Assembly: GCA_024641135.1 (NCBI GenBank)
Contig: JAHEDS010000010.1
Coordinates: 1-50,628 of the forward strand
DNA: 50,628 nt
Reading direction: 5' to 3'
DNA from: Flavobacteriales bacterium
Lineage (GTDB): Bacteria; Bacteroidota; Bacteroidia; Flavobacteriales; Flavobacteriaceae
Below the pieces are notes generated by a model, which had not been told where the DNA came from, did not search any database, and saw only the letters and a list, made by a program, of their open reading frames with translations. Below are positions 28,809 to 38,939 of the stretch, piece after piece (within the stretch, counting starts at the first letter, position 1; every line of letters starts with the position of its first letter). The position numbers and the translations under genes are program-made.

Positions 28809-29942
28809 CTAGCTATATTTAACCTTCCTTAAAATCCTTACAGATTCTTTAAAGGAATTATAAATTTCTTCATCGTAAACTTTTAAATACGAGCCAGCTT
28901 CATTTAGTTTATCGATGGCCTCATGAAATAAGTTTAAATAACAGATTAAGTAAGTCCCTGGTAAATTTTTTAGATCTAAAGCTTCAATTTTTGATAGTTT
29001 AAGTCCTTTTTTAAGTTTTTCTAAAATAGTGTTATTAGTATTATAAATATGATGCAATGTTTTTTTATCATATTGAGGGGGCTCAAATAATAATTTAGTG
29101 TCAATAGAATAACTTGCGTTATTCTCAAAATTAATAATTGTCTCTTCTAAGGGATAATATTTATTACTATTTTGCAATCCCAGATTGACATATTCAATAA
29201 TTTTAAAATAGTTTTCATTAAAACTTATAGAGACTTCATCTAAAATTGAAAAAAATAATCGAACCTGTTCGTTTACTAGTTCAATATCCACTCTAGAAAA
29301 AAAGACTTCATCTTTCACTGTTTTTTTTTGACCAGCCCAGCAAACAACAAAATATTCTTTGAAAACTTTATATTGTGGGTTAAAATCCTTTCGTTTATTT
29401 AAAAAATCAAAAACCCCGTTTAAGGTATGCTCAATATTGTTTTGAGCATGTTTTTCAATAGCTTCAACGATTTTTGAGTTAACATCATTTATTTCTATAT
29501 CAAACACCTTTGGCATGCTCATACTGCCGTCTCTAAAAAAAACAGAACCACCATAATACTTCCAAATATTCTTTCTTAAAGACGTTATTTTTTCAATGGA
29601 ACGTATGGTTACTAAACCTACAACTTTATCGTCTGGTAAGTGGGGAAATGGAATATTTTCGTATTGAACAATAGGGGGGTTAGTAAGATAAGCATTGATT
29701 AAGTTTTGAATCTTACTATCGTCAAAAAAGTCTACACCAATAATGTTATTATCTTCATCGTCTACTCCAATTACTATATAAGAGTTGTTTTTTGGATTAC
29801 TATTTGATAAAGCACAAATATGTTTTAAAAATTTAGCTTTTCCCTCTTTATGGCTTATATCAATTTTTCGCTTTTTATCATAAAAACTATTCTCATCATT
29901 ATGCGCTAATAAGTGTTTTATAAGTAGGCGTTTATTAATCAT
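28809..29942 (-). CDS. ATP-binding / AlbA_2 (Schlafen-like) domain protein
   Basis: KEGKAKFLKHICALSNSNPKNNSYIVIGVDDEDNNIIGV...YYGGSVFFRDGSMSMP. Confidence 0.72.
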   Translation of the reverse strand: MINKRLLIKHLLAHNDENSFYDKKRKIDISHKEGKAKFLKHICALSNSNPKNNSYIVIGVDDEDNNIIGVDFFDDSKIQNLINAYLTNPPIVQYENIPFPHLPDDKVVGLVTIRSIEKITSLRKNIWKYYGGSVFFRDGSMSMPKVFDIEINDVNSKIVEAIEKHAQNNIEHTLNGVFDFLNKRKDFNPQYKVFKEYFVVCWAGQKKTVKDEVFFSRVDIELVNEQVRLFFSILDEVSISFNENYFKIIEYVNLGLQNSNKYYPLEETIINFENNASYSIDTKLLFEPPQYDKKTLHHIYNTNNTILEKLKKGLKLSKIEALDLKNLPGTYLICYLNLFHEAIDKLNEAGSYLKVYDEEIYNSFKESVRILRKVKYS

Positions 29943-29984
29943 AATTAGCTTAAACTAAATGCAAGATTCAACAAATTAAAGTTT

Positions 29985-30734
29985 TTAATTTTTCTTAACG
30001 GTTGTACTGTTCGCTTGTGCTGTTGGGAACACTAATAAATCAGCAATATTTACATGACATGGACGAGAAATGACAAAGTATATTATGTCGGCAATGTCTT
30101 CAGCTTGCAAAGCTTTAAATCCCTTATAAACTGTATCTGCAATTTTATCACCTTTAAAGCGAACTTGGGAAAACTCGGTTTCTACTAATCCAGGATTTAC
30201 CGAACCAACCTTAATTCCATAAGGATTTAAATCGATCCGCATACCTTCAGTAATTGCAAGCACCGCATGTTTACTAGCACAATACACATTGCCTTTTGGA
30301 TAGACTTCTTTTCCTGCTGAAGAACCTATATTAATAATATGTCCAGACAGTCTTTCAGTCATTTGAGGTATAATAGCTTTACTAACATAAAGCAACCCTT
30401 TTACATTAATATCCATCATCGCATCCCAGTCATCCAGACTTCCTGTTTGTATAGGGTCTAATCCATGTGCATTCCCTGCATTATTTATTAAGATATCTAT
30501 AGTTTGAAAATCTTTTGGCAATGAATTTATAGCATTTTGAACTTCATTTTTATCGCTAACATCAAAATTTAAAATATGAACGTTGGTTTTATCTTTAAGT
30601 TCATTTTTTATCTCTTGGAGGCGCTCTTTTCTTCTTCCACATAAAATCAAATGAATTCCATGCTTTGCAAATTCGTAGGCTGTTGCTTTTCCAATACCAC
30701 TCGTTGCTCCTGTTATAAGGGCTGTTTTTGTCAT
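29985..30734 (-). CDS. short-chain dehydrogenase/reductase
   Basis: ALITGATSGIGKATAYEFA; LINNAGNAHG; INIGSSAG...YCASKHAV. Confidence 0.92.
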   Translation of the reverse strand: MTKTALITGATSGIGKATAYEFAKHGIHLILCGRRKERLQEIKNELKDKTNVHILNFDVSDKNEVQNAINSLPKDFQTIDILINNAGNAHGLDPIQTGSLDDWDAMMDINVKGLLYVSKAIIPQMTERLSGHIINIGSSAGKEVYPKGNVYCASKHAVLAITEGMRIDLNPYGIKVGSVNPGLVETEFSQVRFKGDKIADTVYKGFKALQAEDIADIIYFVISRPCHVNIADLLVFPTAQANSTTVKKN

Positions 30735-30988
30735 TTATTTTTAGTTTTTAATGGTATTGAAATAAATACCATAGCATGTTATAAGTGTTTTTTTGTATTT
30801 CACATATAAAAATACTTAAAACGAATTTAATATCTTACTATTGCTTATAAATTATAATAAACGCTGATATAGAAAGTATTACAAGTTTTTTGTTTCGGTA
30901 ATTGCACTCACTAAATCACATTAATTTGTAATAAATCCAAAACCCCAAAACAAATCGTATATAATAAAATGAACCCAAAAATAATATT

Positions 30989-32119
30989 ATGAAAACTCTC
31001 AAAAAAATAAACTTTTTCATTTTCACTTTGATTTTAATGTCCTTTTATTCTTGTAGTAACTCAGAATCTGACTCTACTACACGTGAAGGAGTAGCTCCAA
31101 AAATATCGGTTAGACTTGTAGACGCGCCTGGCGATTTTAAGGCGGTTAATGTTGAGGTAGTCGATGTTATGATAAAAATGGATGATGATAGTGAGGGAGA
31201 AGGCGGATGGATCTCTCTTGATGCTCAAAATGAAACAATTAACTTATTGGATTTTACAGGAGGAATAAGTAAAGTTCTTGTTGATAGATTTCCTATCCCT
31301 GCAGGTACACTTACTCAAATGCGTTTGGTGTTAGGTGATGGAAATACCATCGTTATAGAAAATGATTCTGAAGAAGATATGGAATATGATCTTAAAACTC
31401 CAAGTGGGCAGCAATCGGGATTAAAGCTAAAAGTTAATACTCTTATTGAAGAAGGATTTACTTATGATTTTATTTTAGATTTTGATGTTGAAAAATCTAT
31501 TGTAATCGCTGGAAATTCAGGTAATATTATTTTAAAACCTGTTCTTTATGTTAGCACAGAAGTAAGTTCAGGGATTATTGAAGGAACTATTATGCCAATC
31601 GATGTGCCATCTATTGCTTCAGTATTAGTGGACGATAATGGAACTCCAGACGCGGAGGATGATTTTATAATTTCTGCCTATACAGACGAAAATGGAGCAT
31701 TTGCCTTATGGGGAGTTCCAGAAGGAACGTATGACGTAGTAGTAACACCAATTGATGCTGAATCTGATTATAGTGGTGGAATTGAGACTGATGTTGTAGT
31801 TACTAATGGAGCTATTACAACAATTGCCAATCCTATTGAATTACAGTTCAAACCAGGTTCAATAAGTGGAGACGTAACAAACGATATTGTTGTGACTATT
31901 GAAGTTAAAGACAGCTCTAGTTTAGAGGTTATTACAACTATGGAATCAAACGAAAAAGGTGAATTTCTTTTTGAAAATATTCCGGTAGGAACATATATCG
32001 TAACCATTAGTGCTTCAGGATATATTTCACAAGACTACTCAAAAAATGATTCTACAGATGTGGTAGTAATAGCCAAAACGGAGACCGTATTAGACCCAAT
32101 CACTTTAGTAGCAGAATAA
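30989..32119 (+). CDS. DUF4382 domain lipoprotein with carboxypeptidase-regulatory-like repeats
   Basis: Lipobox FYSCSNS; ISVRLVDAPGDFKAVNVEVVDVMI (DUF4382 N-terminus); GTYDVVVTP and GTYIVTISA repeats. Confidence 0.8.
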   Translation: MKTLKKINFFIFTLILMSFYSCSNSESDSTTREGVAPKISVRLVDAPGDFKAVNVEVVDVMIKMDDDSEGEGGWISLDAQNETINLLDFTGGISKVLVDRFPIPAGTLTQMRLVLGDGNTIVIENDSEEDMEYDLKTPSGQQSGLKLKVNTLIEEGFTYDFILDFDVEKSIVIAGNSGNIILKPVLYVSTEVSSGIIEGTIMPIDVPSIASVLVDDNGTPDAEDDFIISAYTDENGAFALWGVPEGTYDVVVTPIDAESDYSGGIETDVVVTNGAITTIANPIELQFKPGSISGDVTNDIVVTIEVKDSSSLEVITTMESNEKGEFLFENIPVGTYIVTISASGYISQDYSKNDSTDVVVIAKTETVLDPITLVAE

Positions 32120-32144
32120 ATTATTATAATTACAACTATTGTAT

Positions 32145-32178
32145 AGAGCAACACATGTATGTGTTGCTCTTTTTTTTA
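32145..32178 (+). terminator. intrinsic terminator after DUF4382 gene
   Basis: agagcaacaca-tgta-tgtgttgctct followed by T-run. Confidence 0.88.
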
Positions 32179-32299
32179 ACCAATAATTAACGGCTGTTTA
32201 AAAATATTTTAACCTATTATTAACAGATTGCCATTGAAAATTTTAACAATTTGCAATGCTTAAATAGGCTTGTGGTAATCAGGCTTAAAAAAATTAAAA

Positions 32300-33304
32300 A
32301 TGATGGAAGAATCAGGAACAATTGATATTAAAACTATTAACGAAAAGATAGAAAAAGAAAGTGCTTTCGTTGATTTGCTAATGTTAGAAATGAATAAGGT
32401 TATTGTAGGTCAAAAACATATGGTTGAAAGACTGCTTATTGGTTTATTGGGTCAAGGGCATATATTACTTGAAGGTGTTCCAGGATTGGCAAAAACATTA
32501 GCTATTAATACGCTAGCTAAAGCTATTGATGGTTCTTTTAGTAGAATACAGTTTACGCCAGATTTATTGCCGGCAGATGTAACAGGAACCTTAATCTACA
32601 ACATGAAGCTTAATGATTTCTCAATTAAAAAAGGACCAATTTTTGCCAATTTTGTTTTAGCTGATGAAATAAACAGAGCTCCTGCAAAAGTGCAGTCGGC
32701 TTTACTTGAAGCTATGCAAGAGAAACAAGTAACTATTGGTGATGAAACCTTTATTCTTGATAAACCGTTTTTAGTAATGGCGACTCAAAACCCAGTGGAA
32801 CAGGAAGGGACTTATCCTTTACCAGAAGCTCAGGTTGATAGATTCATGCTGAAAACGGTTATAGATTATCCAAAATTAGATGAGGAACAAATGATTGTTC
32901 GTGCTAATCTAAAAGGAAGTTATGATAAAGTAAATGCGGTGGTCTCTATAGATCAAATTTTAAAAGCACAACAGGCTGTTAGGGAAGTTTACATGGATGA
33001 AAAAATTGAGAAATACATTCTTGATATTGTTTTTGCAACGCGTTACCCTGAAAAATATAAATTACCAGAACTTAAGCCTTTAATTTCTTTTGGAGCCTCT
33101 CCTCGTGGTAGTATCAATTTGGCTATTGCAGCCAAGTGTTATGCTTTTATTAAACGTCGTGGATATGTTATTCCAGAAGATGTGCGTGCTGTTGTTTATG
33201 ACGTATTAAGACACAGGATTGGTATTACTTATGAGGCCGAAGCAGAAAATGTCACTTCAGTTGAAATAATCAACAAAATTGTAAACGAAATAGAAGTTCC
33301 ATAG
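32300..33304 (+). CDS. MoxR family AAA+ ATPase
   Basis: HILLEGVPGLAKTLAINTLA; FVLADEINRAPAKVQSALLEAMQE; ATQNPVEQEGTYPLPEAQVDRF. Confidence 0.94.
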   Translation: MMEESGTIDIKTINEKIEKESAFVDLLMLEMNKVIVGQKHMVERLLIGLLGQGHILLEGVPGLAKTLAINTLAKAIDGSFSRIQFTPDLLPADVTGTLIYNMKLNDFSIKKGPIFANFVLADEINRAPAKVQSALLEAMQEKQVTIGDETFILDKPFLVMATQNPVEQEGTYPLPEAQVDRFMLKTVIDYPKLDEEQMIVRANLKGSYDKVNAVVSIDQILKAQQAVREVYMDEKIEKYILDIVFATRYPEKYKLPELKPLISFGASPRGSINLAIAAKCYAFIKRRGYVIPEDVRAVVYDVLRHRIGITYEAEAENVTSVEIINKIVNEIEVP

Positions 33305-33378
33305 AATAGGAGATTTTAGAAAGAAGAAATACGATTTAGTGAATCGTAAATTAAAAATCTATAATCGAAAATGAAAAA

Positions 33379-34245
33379 ATGGATACAAAGGAATTACTAA
33401 AAAAAGTACGAAAAATTGAGATTAAGACACGTCGGTTGTCTGATCATATATTTGGAGGCGAATACCATTCAACCTTCAAGGGGCGTGGTATGACATTTAG
33501 TGAAGTAAGGCAGTATCAATATGGTGATGATGTTAGAAATATAGATTGGAATGTTACGGCTAGATATAGCGAACCTTTTATAAAAGTTTTTGAAGAAGAA
33601 CGAGAATTAACCATGATGTTGATGGTTGATATTTCTGGTTCGGAATTTTTTGGAACACAGGATCAATTTAAAAATGAAGTGATAACTGAAATTGCTGCAA
33701 CTCTGGCTTTTTCAGCAACTCAAAATAATGATAAAATAGGGTTGATTTTATTTTCTAATAAAGTGGAACTTTTTATTCCACCCAAAAAAGGACGATCTCA
33801 TGTTTTAAGAATCATTCGAGAACTCATTGAATTTGAACCTCAAAGTAAAGAAACTAATATAGCAGAAGCTCTAAAGTTTTTATCCAGTGTCATGAAAAAA
33901 AGAGCTATTGTGTTTGTTCTTTCAGATTTTATCGCAGATGATTTTCAGCATACCATGAAGATAGCTGCAAAAAAGCATGATGTTACCGGAATCCGAATTT
34001 ATGACAAACGTGAAGAAAACATTCCGGATTTAGGGATGGTTCAAATGGTAGATAGTGAAACTAATGAGTATATGCTGGTTAATACGACTTCAAAAACAGT
34101 AAGACTTAATTATGGTAAATATTATCGCGAACGAGTAGATTATTATAAAGACAGCTTTTCAAAATCTGGAGCAGGTGCTATTAACTGTAGAGTTGATGAA
34201 AGTTACGTAAAAAAGTTATTAGGTTATTTTAAAGCAAGAGCATAA
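33379..34245 (+). CDS. DUF58 domain protein (VWA-like)
   Basis: FKGRGMTFSEVRQYQYGDDVRNIDWNVTARYSEPFIKVFEEERELTMMLMVDISGS. Confidence 0.92.
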   Translation: MDTKELLKKVRKIEIKTRRLSDHIFGGEYHSTFKGRGMTFSEVRQYQYGDDVRNIDWNVTARYSEPFIKVFEEERELTMMLMVDISGSEFFGTQDQFKNEVITEIAATLAFSATQNNDKIGLILFSNKVELFIPPKKGRSHVLRIIRELIEFEPQSKETNIAEALKFLSSVMKKRAIVFVLSDFIADDFQHTMKIAAKKHDVTGIRIYDKREENIPDLGMVQMVDSETNEYMLVNTTSKTVRLNYGKYYRERVDYYKDSFSKSGAGAINCRVDESYVKKLLGYFKARA

Positions 34246-34252
34246 AATATTT

Positions 34253-35920
34253 ATGAATTATAGTTTACGAATATTGAATAAAAAACCAGCTGATAGGGCT
34301 TTGCAGTCGTCAGGCCTATTCTTTTTATTCTTTTTCTTTGTTTCTTGGGTTTTAAATGCACAAGTAACAGCTTCAATAGATTCTACGTCTATAAAAATTG
34401 GGGAGCAAATAACTTACAGCATTGAAGTAAAAACAGACACTACAAGCTTGGTAGTATTTCCAGAAGGGCAATCGTTTTCACCTTTAGAAATGATTGAATC
34501 TTATGAAACAGATACACTAAAGCAAAATGATAAATATAATCTTATAAAAAAATATGGGCTAACACAGTTTGATTCTGGAGCATATACCATTCCGCCTCAA
34601 AAAATAGTTGTTGGAAATAAAACCTTTCTAACAGATTCGCTAAAAGTTGAAGTAAGAAATATCTTGGTTGATTCGACAAAACAAGGGCTTTACGATATTA
34701 AACCTATTATTGAAGTGCAAAAACCTGCAAGTCAATGGTGGAAATATTTGCTTGTTGTTTTACTGGTTTTAGGAATTATAGCGGGATTATTATATTGGTT
34801 TTTATGGAGAAAAAAACCGCTTACCGAAGAAGAACAGAATGCATTATTACCGCCATACGATAGAGCTAAATTAGCCTTAAAAAAGTTAGAAGAGAGTCCG
34901 TATTTAAAGCATGATGAATATAAAGAGTATTATTCTGAGTTAACTTTAATTATTAGAAAGTATTTAGACGAAAAAGTGTACGACCATTCAATGGAAAGTA
35001 CAACCGACGAGCTAATTTCCAGACTTAGATTATTAAAAGAAGGAAACCAGATAGATTTAAATCAGGAAACTATTAAGAATATTGAAAGCATTCTTAAAAG
35101 GGCTGATTTAGTAAAATTCGCAAAATCTAAACCAGATTCTGCCTTGGCAGAATTAGACAGAAAAACTATAGATGTCGAAATTGACCATGTTAAAGAAGTG
35201 CTTCCAGAGCCAAGTGAAGAAGAAAAACTTCTTGATGAGAAATATAAAGAAGCGTTAAAACAAAAAGAAAAGAGAAAAAAGATAGTCATTACTATTGCTG
35301 TTTCAATAGCAATTTTAATTCTAACATACGTTGGTTTTGGATTTAAATATGGTTTTAGGTATGTAAAAGATACAATTGTGGGTAATTCAAGCCTGGAATT
35401 ACTGGAAGGAAATTGGGTAATAAGTGATTATGGGGTTCCTCCCATTACCATATCTACACCTCAGGTTTTAAAACGGATGTTACCAGAACAACCAAAAGAA
35501 GCTGTTTCCGAGCAAGCTCAAATCACGATGTTTGGTTTTGGTAGTTTAAAAGAACAGATTAGTATTGTTGTGTCTACCTCAAAAGTTACGCTTCAAGGTG
35601 AGCAAAAAGTAGATTTAAACGAGGTCGTAGAAAAGAATATTAAAACCTGGGAAAACAGTAAAGTTGAAAATATTTTGGTTCAAAAAGAGAAATTTGTAAC
35701 ACCAAATGGCGCGGAAGGGTTAAAGACCTATGGAACGGCTGATTTTCCAATTGGTACCTCAGGTAACGATAAAACAAATGGGAATTATATCATTTTAGCA
35801 TTTAATTCAAACAATGTGATTCAGGAAGTTATCATATCATGGCTAGAGAATGATGTTTATGCAAACGACATGGCAATTCGTATTTTAAACTCAGTTGAAC
35901 TTATTAAACCTAAAGAATAA
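34253..35920 (+). CDS. Bat-operon membrane protein (BatD/DUF4381-like N-terminal part plus extra C-terminal region)
   Basis: Periplasmic domain, TM, ILKRADLVKFAKSKP; located between DUF58 and BatA; second TM then ~170-aa C-terminal domain. Confidence 0.7.
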   Translation: MNYSLRILNKKPADRALQSSGLFFLFFFFVSWVLNAQVTASIDSTSIKIGEQITYSIEVKTDTTSLVVFPEGQSFSPLEMIESYETDTLKQNDKYNLIKKYGLTQFDSGAYTIPPQKIVVGNKTFLTDSLKVEVRNILVDSTKQGLYDIKPIIEVQKPASQWWKYLLVVLLVLGIIAGLLYWFLWRKKPLTEEEQNALLPPYDRAKLALKKLEESPYLKHDEYKEYYSELTLIIRKYLDEKVYDHSMESTTDELISRLRLLKEGNQIDLNQETIKNIESILKRADLVKFAKSKPDSALAELDRKTIDVEIDHVKEVLPEPSEEEKLLDEKYKEALKQKEKRKKIVITIAVSIAILILTYVGFGFKYGFRYVKDTIVGNSSLELLEGNWVISDYGVPPITISTPQVLKRMLPEQPKEAVSEQAQITMFGFGSLKEQISIVVSTSKVTLQGEQKVDLNEVVEKNIKTWENSKVENILVQKEKFVTPNGAEGLKTYGTADFPIGTSGNDKTNGNYIILAFNSNNVIQEVIISWLENDVYANDMAIRILNSVELIKPKE

Positions 35921-36927
35921 TGTTTGAAGGAATTGAATTTGTTAATAAGGAATTCTTTTGGTTGCTATTATTAATTCCAATTGCAATAATTTGGTATCTG
36001 TTTAAGAATAAAAAGCAAACTGCAGAATTAAAAATATCTAGTTTAAAAGGTTTTAAACTTACCAATTCTTGGCTGCCAAAATTTAAACATGGATTATTTA
36101 TATTAAGGCTTTTGGCTATGGCTTTGATAATTACTGCTATGGCAAGACCTCAAACGGTTGACGTTTCTACACGTACCAAAACAACACGAGGAATAGATAT
36201 TGTCATGGCAATAGATGTGTCTGCCAGTATGTTGGCAAAAGATTTATCTCCTAACAGACTTGAAGCATTAAAAGAAGTAGCGGCTGAATTTATAAAAGAC
36301 AGGCCAAATGACAGAATTGGATTAGTAGAATATGCAGGAGAAAGCTATACCAGAACACCTATTACAAGTGATAAATCCATTATTTTAACGTCATTAAGGA
36401 GTATAAGATATAATACCATTATTGAAGGCGGAACAGCAATAGGATCTGGATTAGCGACAGCAGTAAACAGATTAAAGGATAGTAGGGCAAAAAGTAAAGT
36501 CATTATTCTATTAACAGATGGGGTGAATAATTCTGGGTTCATCGATCCTAAAATCGCCAGTGAATTGGCGGTTGAATATGGTATAAAAGTGTATACTATT
36601 GGAATTGGGACCAATGGAAATGCCTTATCTCCAGTTGGAATCGATCCTAGGTCTGGTGATTTTCAATATGCACGAGTTCAGGTAGAAATTGACGAAGTTT
36701 TACTAAAAGAAATTGCCGATGTTACTGGCGGAAAATATTTTAGAGCCACTAATAATGAAAAGTTAGAAGAAATATACAATGAAATTAATAAGCTTGAAAA
36801 GACGGATATTGATGAATTTAAGTATTACAATTATCAGGAAAAATTTCGTCCATTGGTGTTGTTAGCTGGATTTTTCTTGTTATTAGAGTTTTTATTAAGA
36901 ACTACCGTTTTTAGAAGTTTTGTTTAA
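35920..36927 (+). CDS. batA: BatA-like VWA domain protein
   Basis: DIVMAIDVSASMLAKD MIDAS, VIILLTDGVNNSG; N- and C-terminal TM. Confidence 0.9.
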   Translation: MFEGIEFVNKEFFWLLLLIPIAIIWYLFKNKKQTAELKISSLKGFKLTNSWLPKFKHGLFILRLLAMALIITAMARPQTVDVSTRTKTTRGIDIVMAIDVSASMLAKDLSPNRLEALKEVAAEFIKDRPNDRIGLVEYAGESYTRTPITSDKSIILTSLRSIRYNTIIEGGTAIGSGLATAVNRLKDSRAKSKVIILLTDGVNNSGFIDPKIASELAVEYGIKVYTIGIGTNGNALSPVGIDPRSGDFQYARVQVEIDEVLLKEIADVTGGKYFRATNNEKLEEIYNEINKLEKTDIDEFKYYNYQEKFRPLVLLAGFFLLLEFLLRTTVFRSFV

Positions 36928-36964
36928 ATGGAGTATCAAATCGTTGGATAATTATAGAGAATAG

Positions 36965-38002
36965 ATGTATCAGTTAGATGAAAAAATATGGTTTTGGGTT
37001 TTGGGAGTTATTCCTGTTATACTCCTAATCTTTCTTATTTTACAAATTTGGAAGCATAAAGCTCAAAGTAAATTTGCTGATAAATTGATGCTTAAAAGAT
37101 TAAGTCCAAATACCTCATTATTCAAATCTATATTAAAATTAGTGGTGTTGGGTTTTGTATTTGCGTTCATGACGATAGCTTTAGTAAACCCTAAAATTGG
37201 AACAAAACTTGAAACAGTAAAACGAGAAGGAGTGGATATTGTTTTTGCTATCGATGTCTCTAAAAGTATGTTGGCAGAAGACATTGCTCCAAACCGATTA
37301 GAAAAGGCAAAGCAATTAGTAACTCAAATCGTCAACAATTTAGCAAGCGACAGAGTTGGGATTATTGCCTATGCAGGAAAAGCTTTTCCGCAACTGCCAA
37401 TTACAACAGATTATGCAGCGGCAAAAATGTTTTTACAAAACATGAATACCGATATGTTGTCGTCTCAAGGGACTGCCATAGACGAAGCCATTAAACTAGC
37501 TAAAACCTATTATGATGATGAAGAACAAACCAATAGGGTACTTATTATCATTTCTGATGGAGAAGACCATAGCGAAGAAGCAGCCTCTGTGGCAGAAGAA
37601 GCAAATGAGGAGGGCATAAGAATTTTTACTATTGGTGTTGGTGATGTTAAAGGTGGACCAATTCCTGAAAAAAGAAATGGGATTGTTTTAAATTATAAAA
37701 AGGATAATAATGGTGAAACCGTTATAACAAAATTAAACGAAGACATTCTCCAATCTATTGCTGATAAGGCAAACGGAGTATATGTTAATGGTAAAAACAC
37801 TAACGAAGTGGTTGATCAAATAGGAGAAATATTAAATAAAATGGATAAAAAGGAATTTGAATCTAAACAATATGCCGATTTTAAAGACCAGTTTCAATGG
37901 TTTTTAGGTTTTGCTTTGTTCTTTTTATTTTTAGATATTTTCTTGTTAGAGCGTAAGACAGGCTGGTTAAAGAAATTAAATTTATTTAACGAGAATTTAT
38001 AA
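36965..38002 (+). CDS. batB: BatB-like VWA domain protein
   Basis: DIVFAIDVSKSMLAED MIDAS; LIIISDGEDHSEEA. Confidence 0.9.
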   Translation: MYQLDEKIWFWVLGVIPVILLIFLILQIWKHKAQSKFADKLMLKRLSPNTSLFKSILKLVVLGFVFAFMTIALVNPKIGTKLETVKREGVDIVFAIDVSKSMLAEDIAPNRLEKAKQLVTQIVNNLASDRVGIIAYAGKAFPQLPITTDYAAAKMFLQNMNTDMLSSQGTAIDEAIKLAKTYYDDEEQTNRVLIIISDGEDHSEEAASVAEEANEEGIRIFTIGVGDVKGGPIPEKRNGIVLNYKKDNNGETVITKLNEDILQSIADKANGVYVNGKNTNEVVDQIGEILNKMDKKEFESKQYADFKDQFQWFLGFALFFLFLDIFLLERKTGWLKKLNLFNENL

Positions 38003-38068
38003 ATCCTTTAACAAAGTGAAATATATAGGTTTAATATCTTTATTTAGGTTTAATAAGTAAGAAAGAAA

Positions 38069-38920
38069 ATGAAATTGAAGAACTTTTTAATAATTATAAC
38101 AGCGTTATTTAGTGCGGTTTCTTTTTCACAAGAAAAGAAAGAACAAAATGTAATAGCCGAAAAAAAGGCGAATAGTTTTGTTTATGAAGGTAATCAACTG
38201 TCTAAGGAAGATGATTTTGTTGCTGCTGAAATGGAATACAGAAAGGCTATTTCAGAGAATGCCACTAATACAGCGGGCGCTTACAATTTAGCAAATGCCT
38301 ATTTTAAAAAAGGTGAATTTGAAGAAGCATTATATCGTCAGCAACAAGTAGTTAATACGTCTACATCTAAGGAAGAAAAGCATAAAGCATTTCATAATAT
38401 AGGCAATATTTTAATGCAAAATAAAAAATGCAAAGAGGCCGTTGAGGCCTATAAAAATGCATTAAGAAATGATCCAACTGATGAGGAAACGCGGTACAAT
38501 TTAGGACTTGCAAAAGAGTGTGCCGAGCAGCAAAAAGATAAGCAGGATCAGAATAAAGACAACAAGGATAATCAAGATAAAAAGGACGAGAATAAAGATA
38601 AGCAGGACGAAAAGGATAAGGAAGGGGATAATAAAGACAAGCAAGACCAAAAGGATAAAGGCGACCAAGACAAAAAAGAAGGAGATGACAAAAAAGACGA
38701 TGAAGGAAAGCCTAAAGATGACAAACAAGATCAGCAAAAAGGAAAAGAAGACAATCAAAATAAAGATCAGCAAAAACCACAACCACAACCCGGAAAACTA
38801 TCTGATCAGCAAATAAAAAGCTTGTTGGAGGCTATGAACAATCAAGAACAAAAAGTTCAGGAGAAAATAAATGCCGAAAAGCAAAAAGGTGTAAAAGTAA
38901 AAACCGAAAAGGATTGGTAA
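38069..38920 (+). CDS. batC: BatC-like TPR protein with long charged low-complexity tail
   Basis: Signal peptide, TPR repeats (AGAYNLANAYFKKGEFEEALY; AVEAYKNALRNDPTDEETRYNLGLA), then K/D/Q/E/N-rich tract. Confidence 0.87.
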   Translation: MKLKNFLIIITALFSAVSFSQEKKEQNVIAEKKANSFVYEGNQLSKEDDFVAAEMEYRKAISENATNTAGAYNLANAYFKKGEFEEALYRQQQVVNTSTSKEEKHKAFHNIGNILMQNKKCKEAVEAYKNALRNDPTDEETRYNLGLAKECAEQQKDKQDQNKDNKDNQDKKDENKDKQDEKDKEGDNKDKQDQKDKGDQDKKEGDDKKDDEGKPKDDKQDQQKGKEDNQNKDQQKPQPQPGKLSDQQIKSLLEAMNNQEQKVQEKINAEKQKGVKVKTEKDW

Positions 38921-38939
38921 TTAGAAAGACAGTGCGTTT

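Noticed and set aside
38501-38816. Hydrophobic antisense ORF and basic overlapping ORF at the batC repeat tract
   Set aside because: Both follow mechanically from GA-rich low-complexity codons; no start context or conservation evidence
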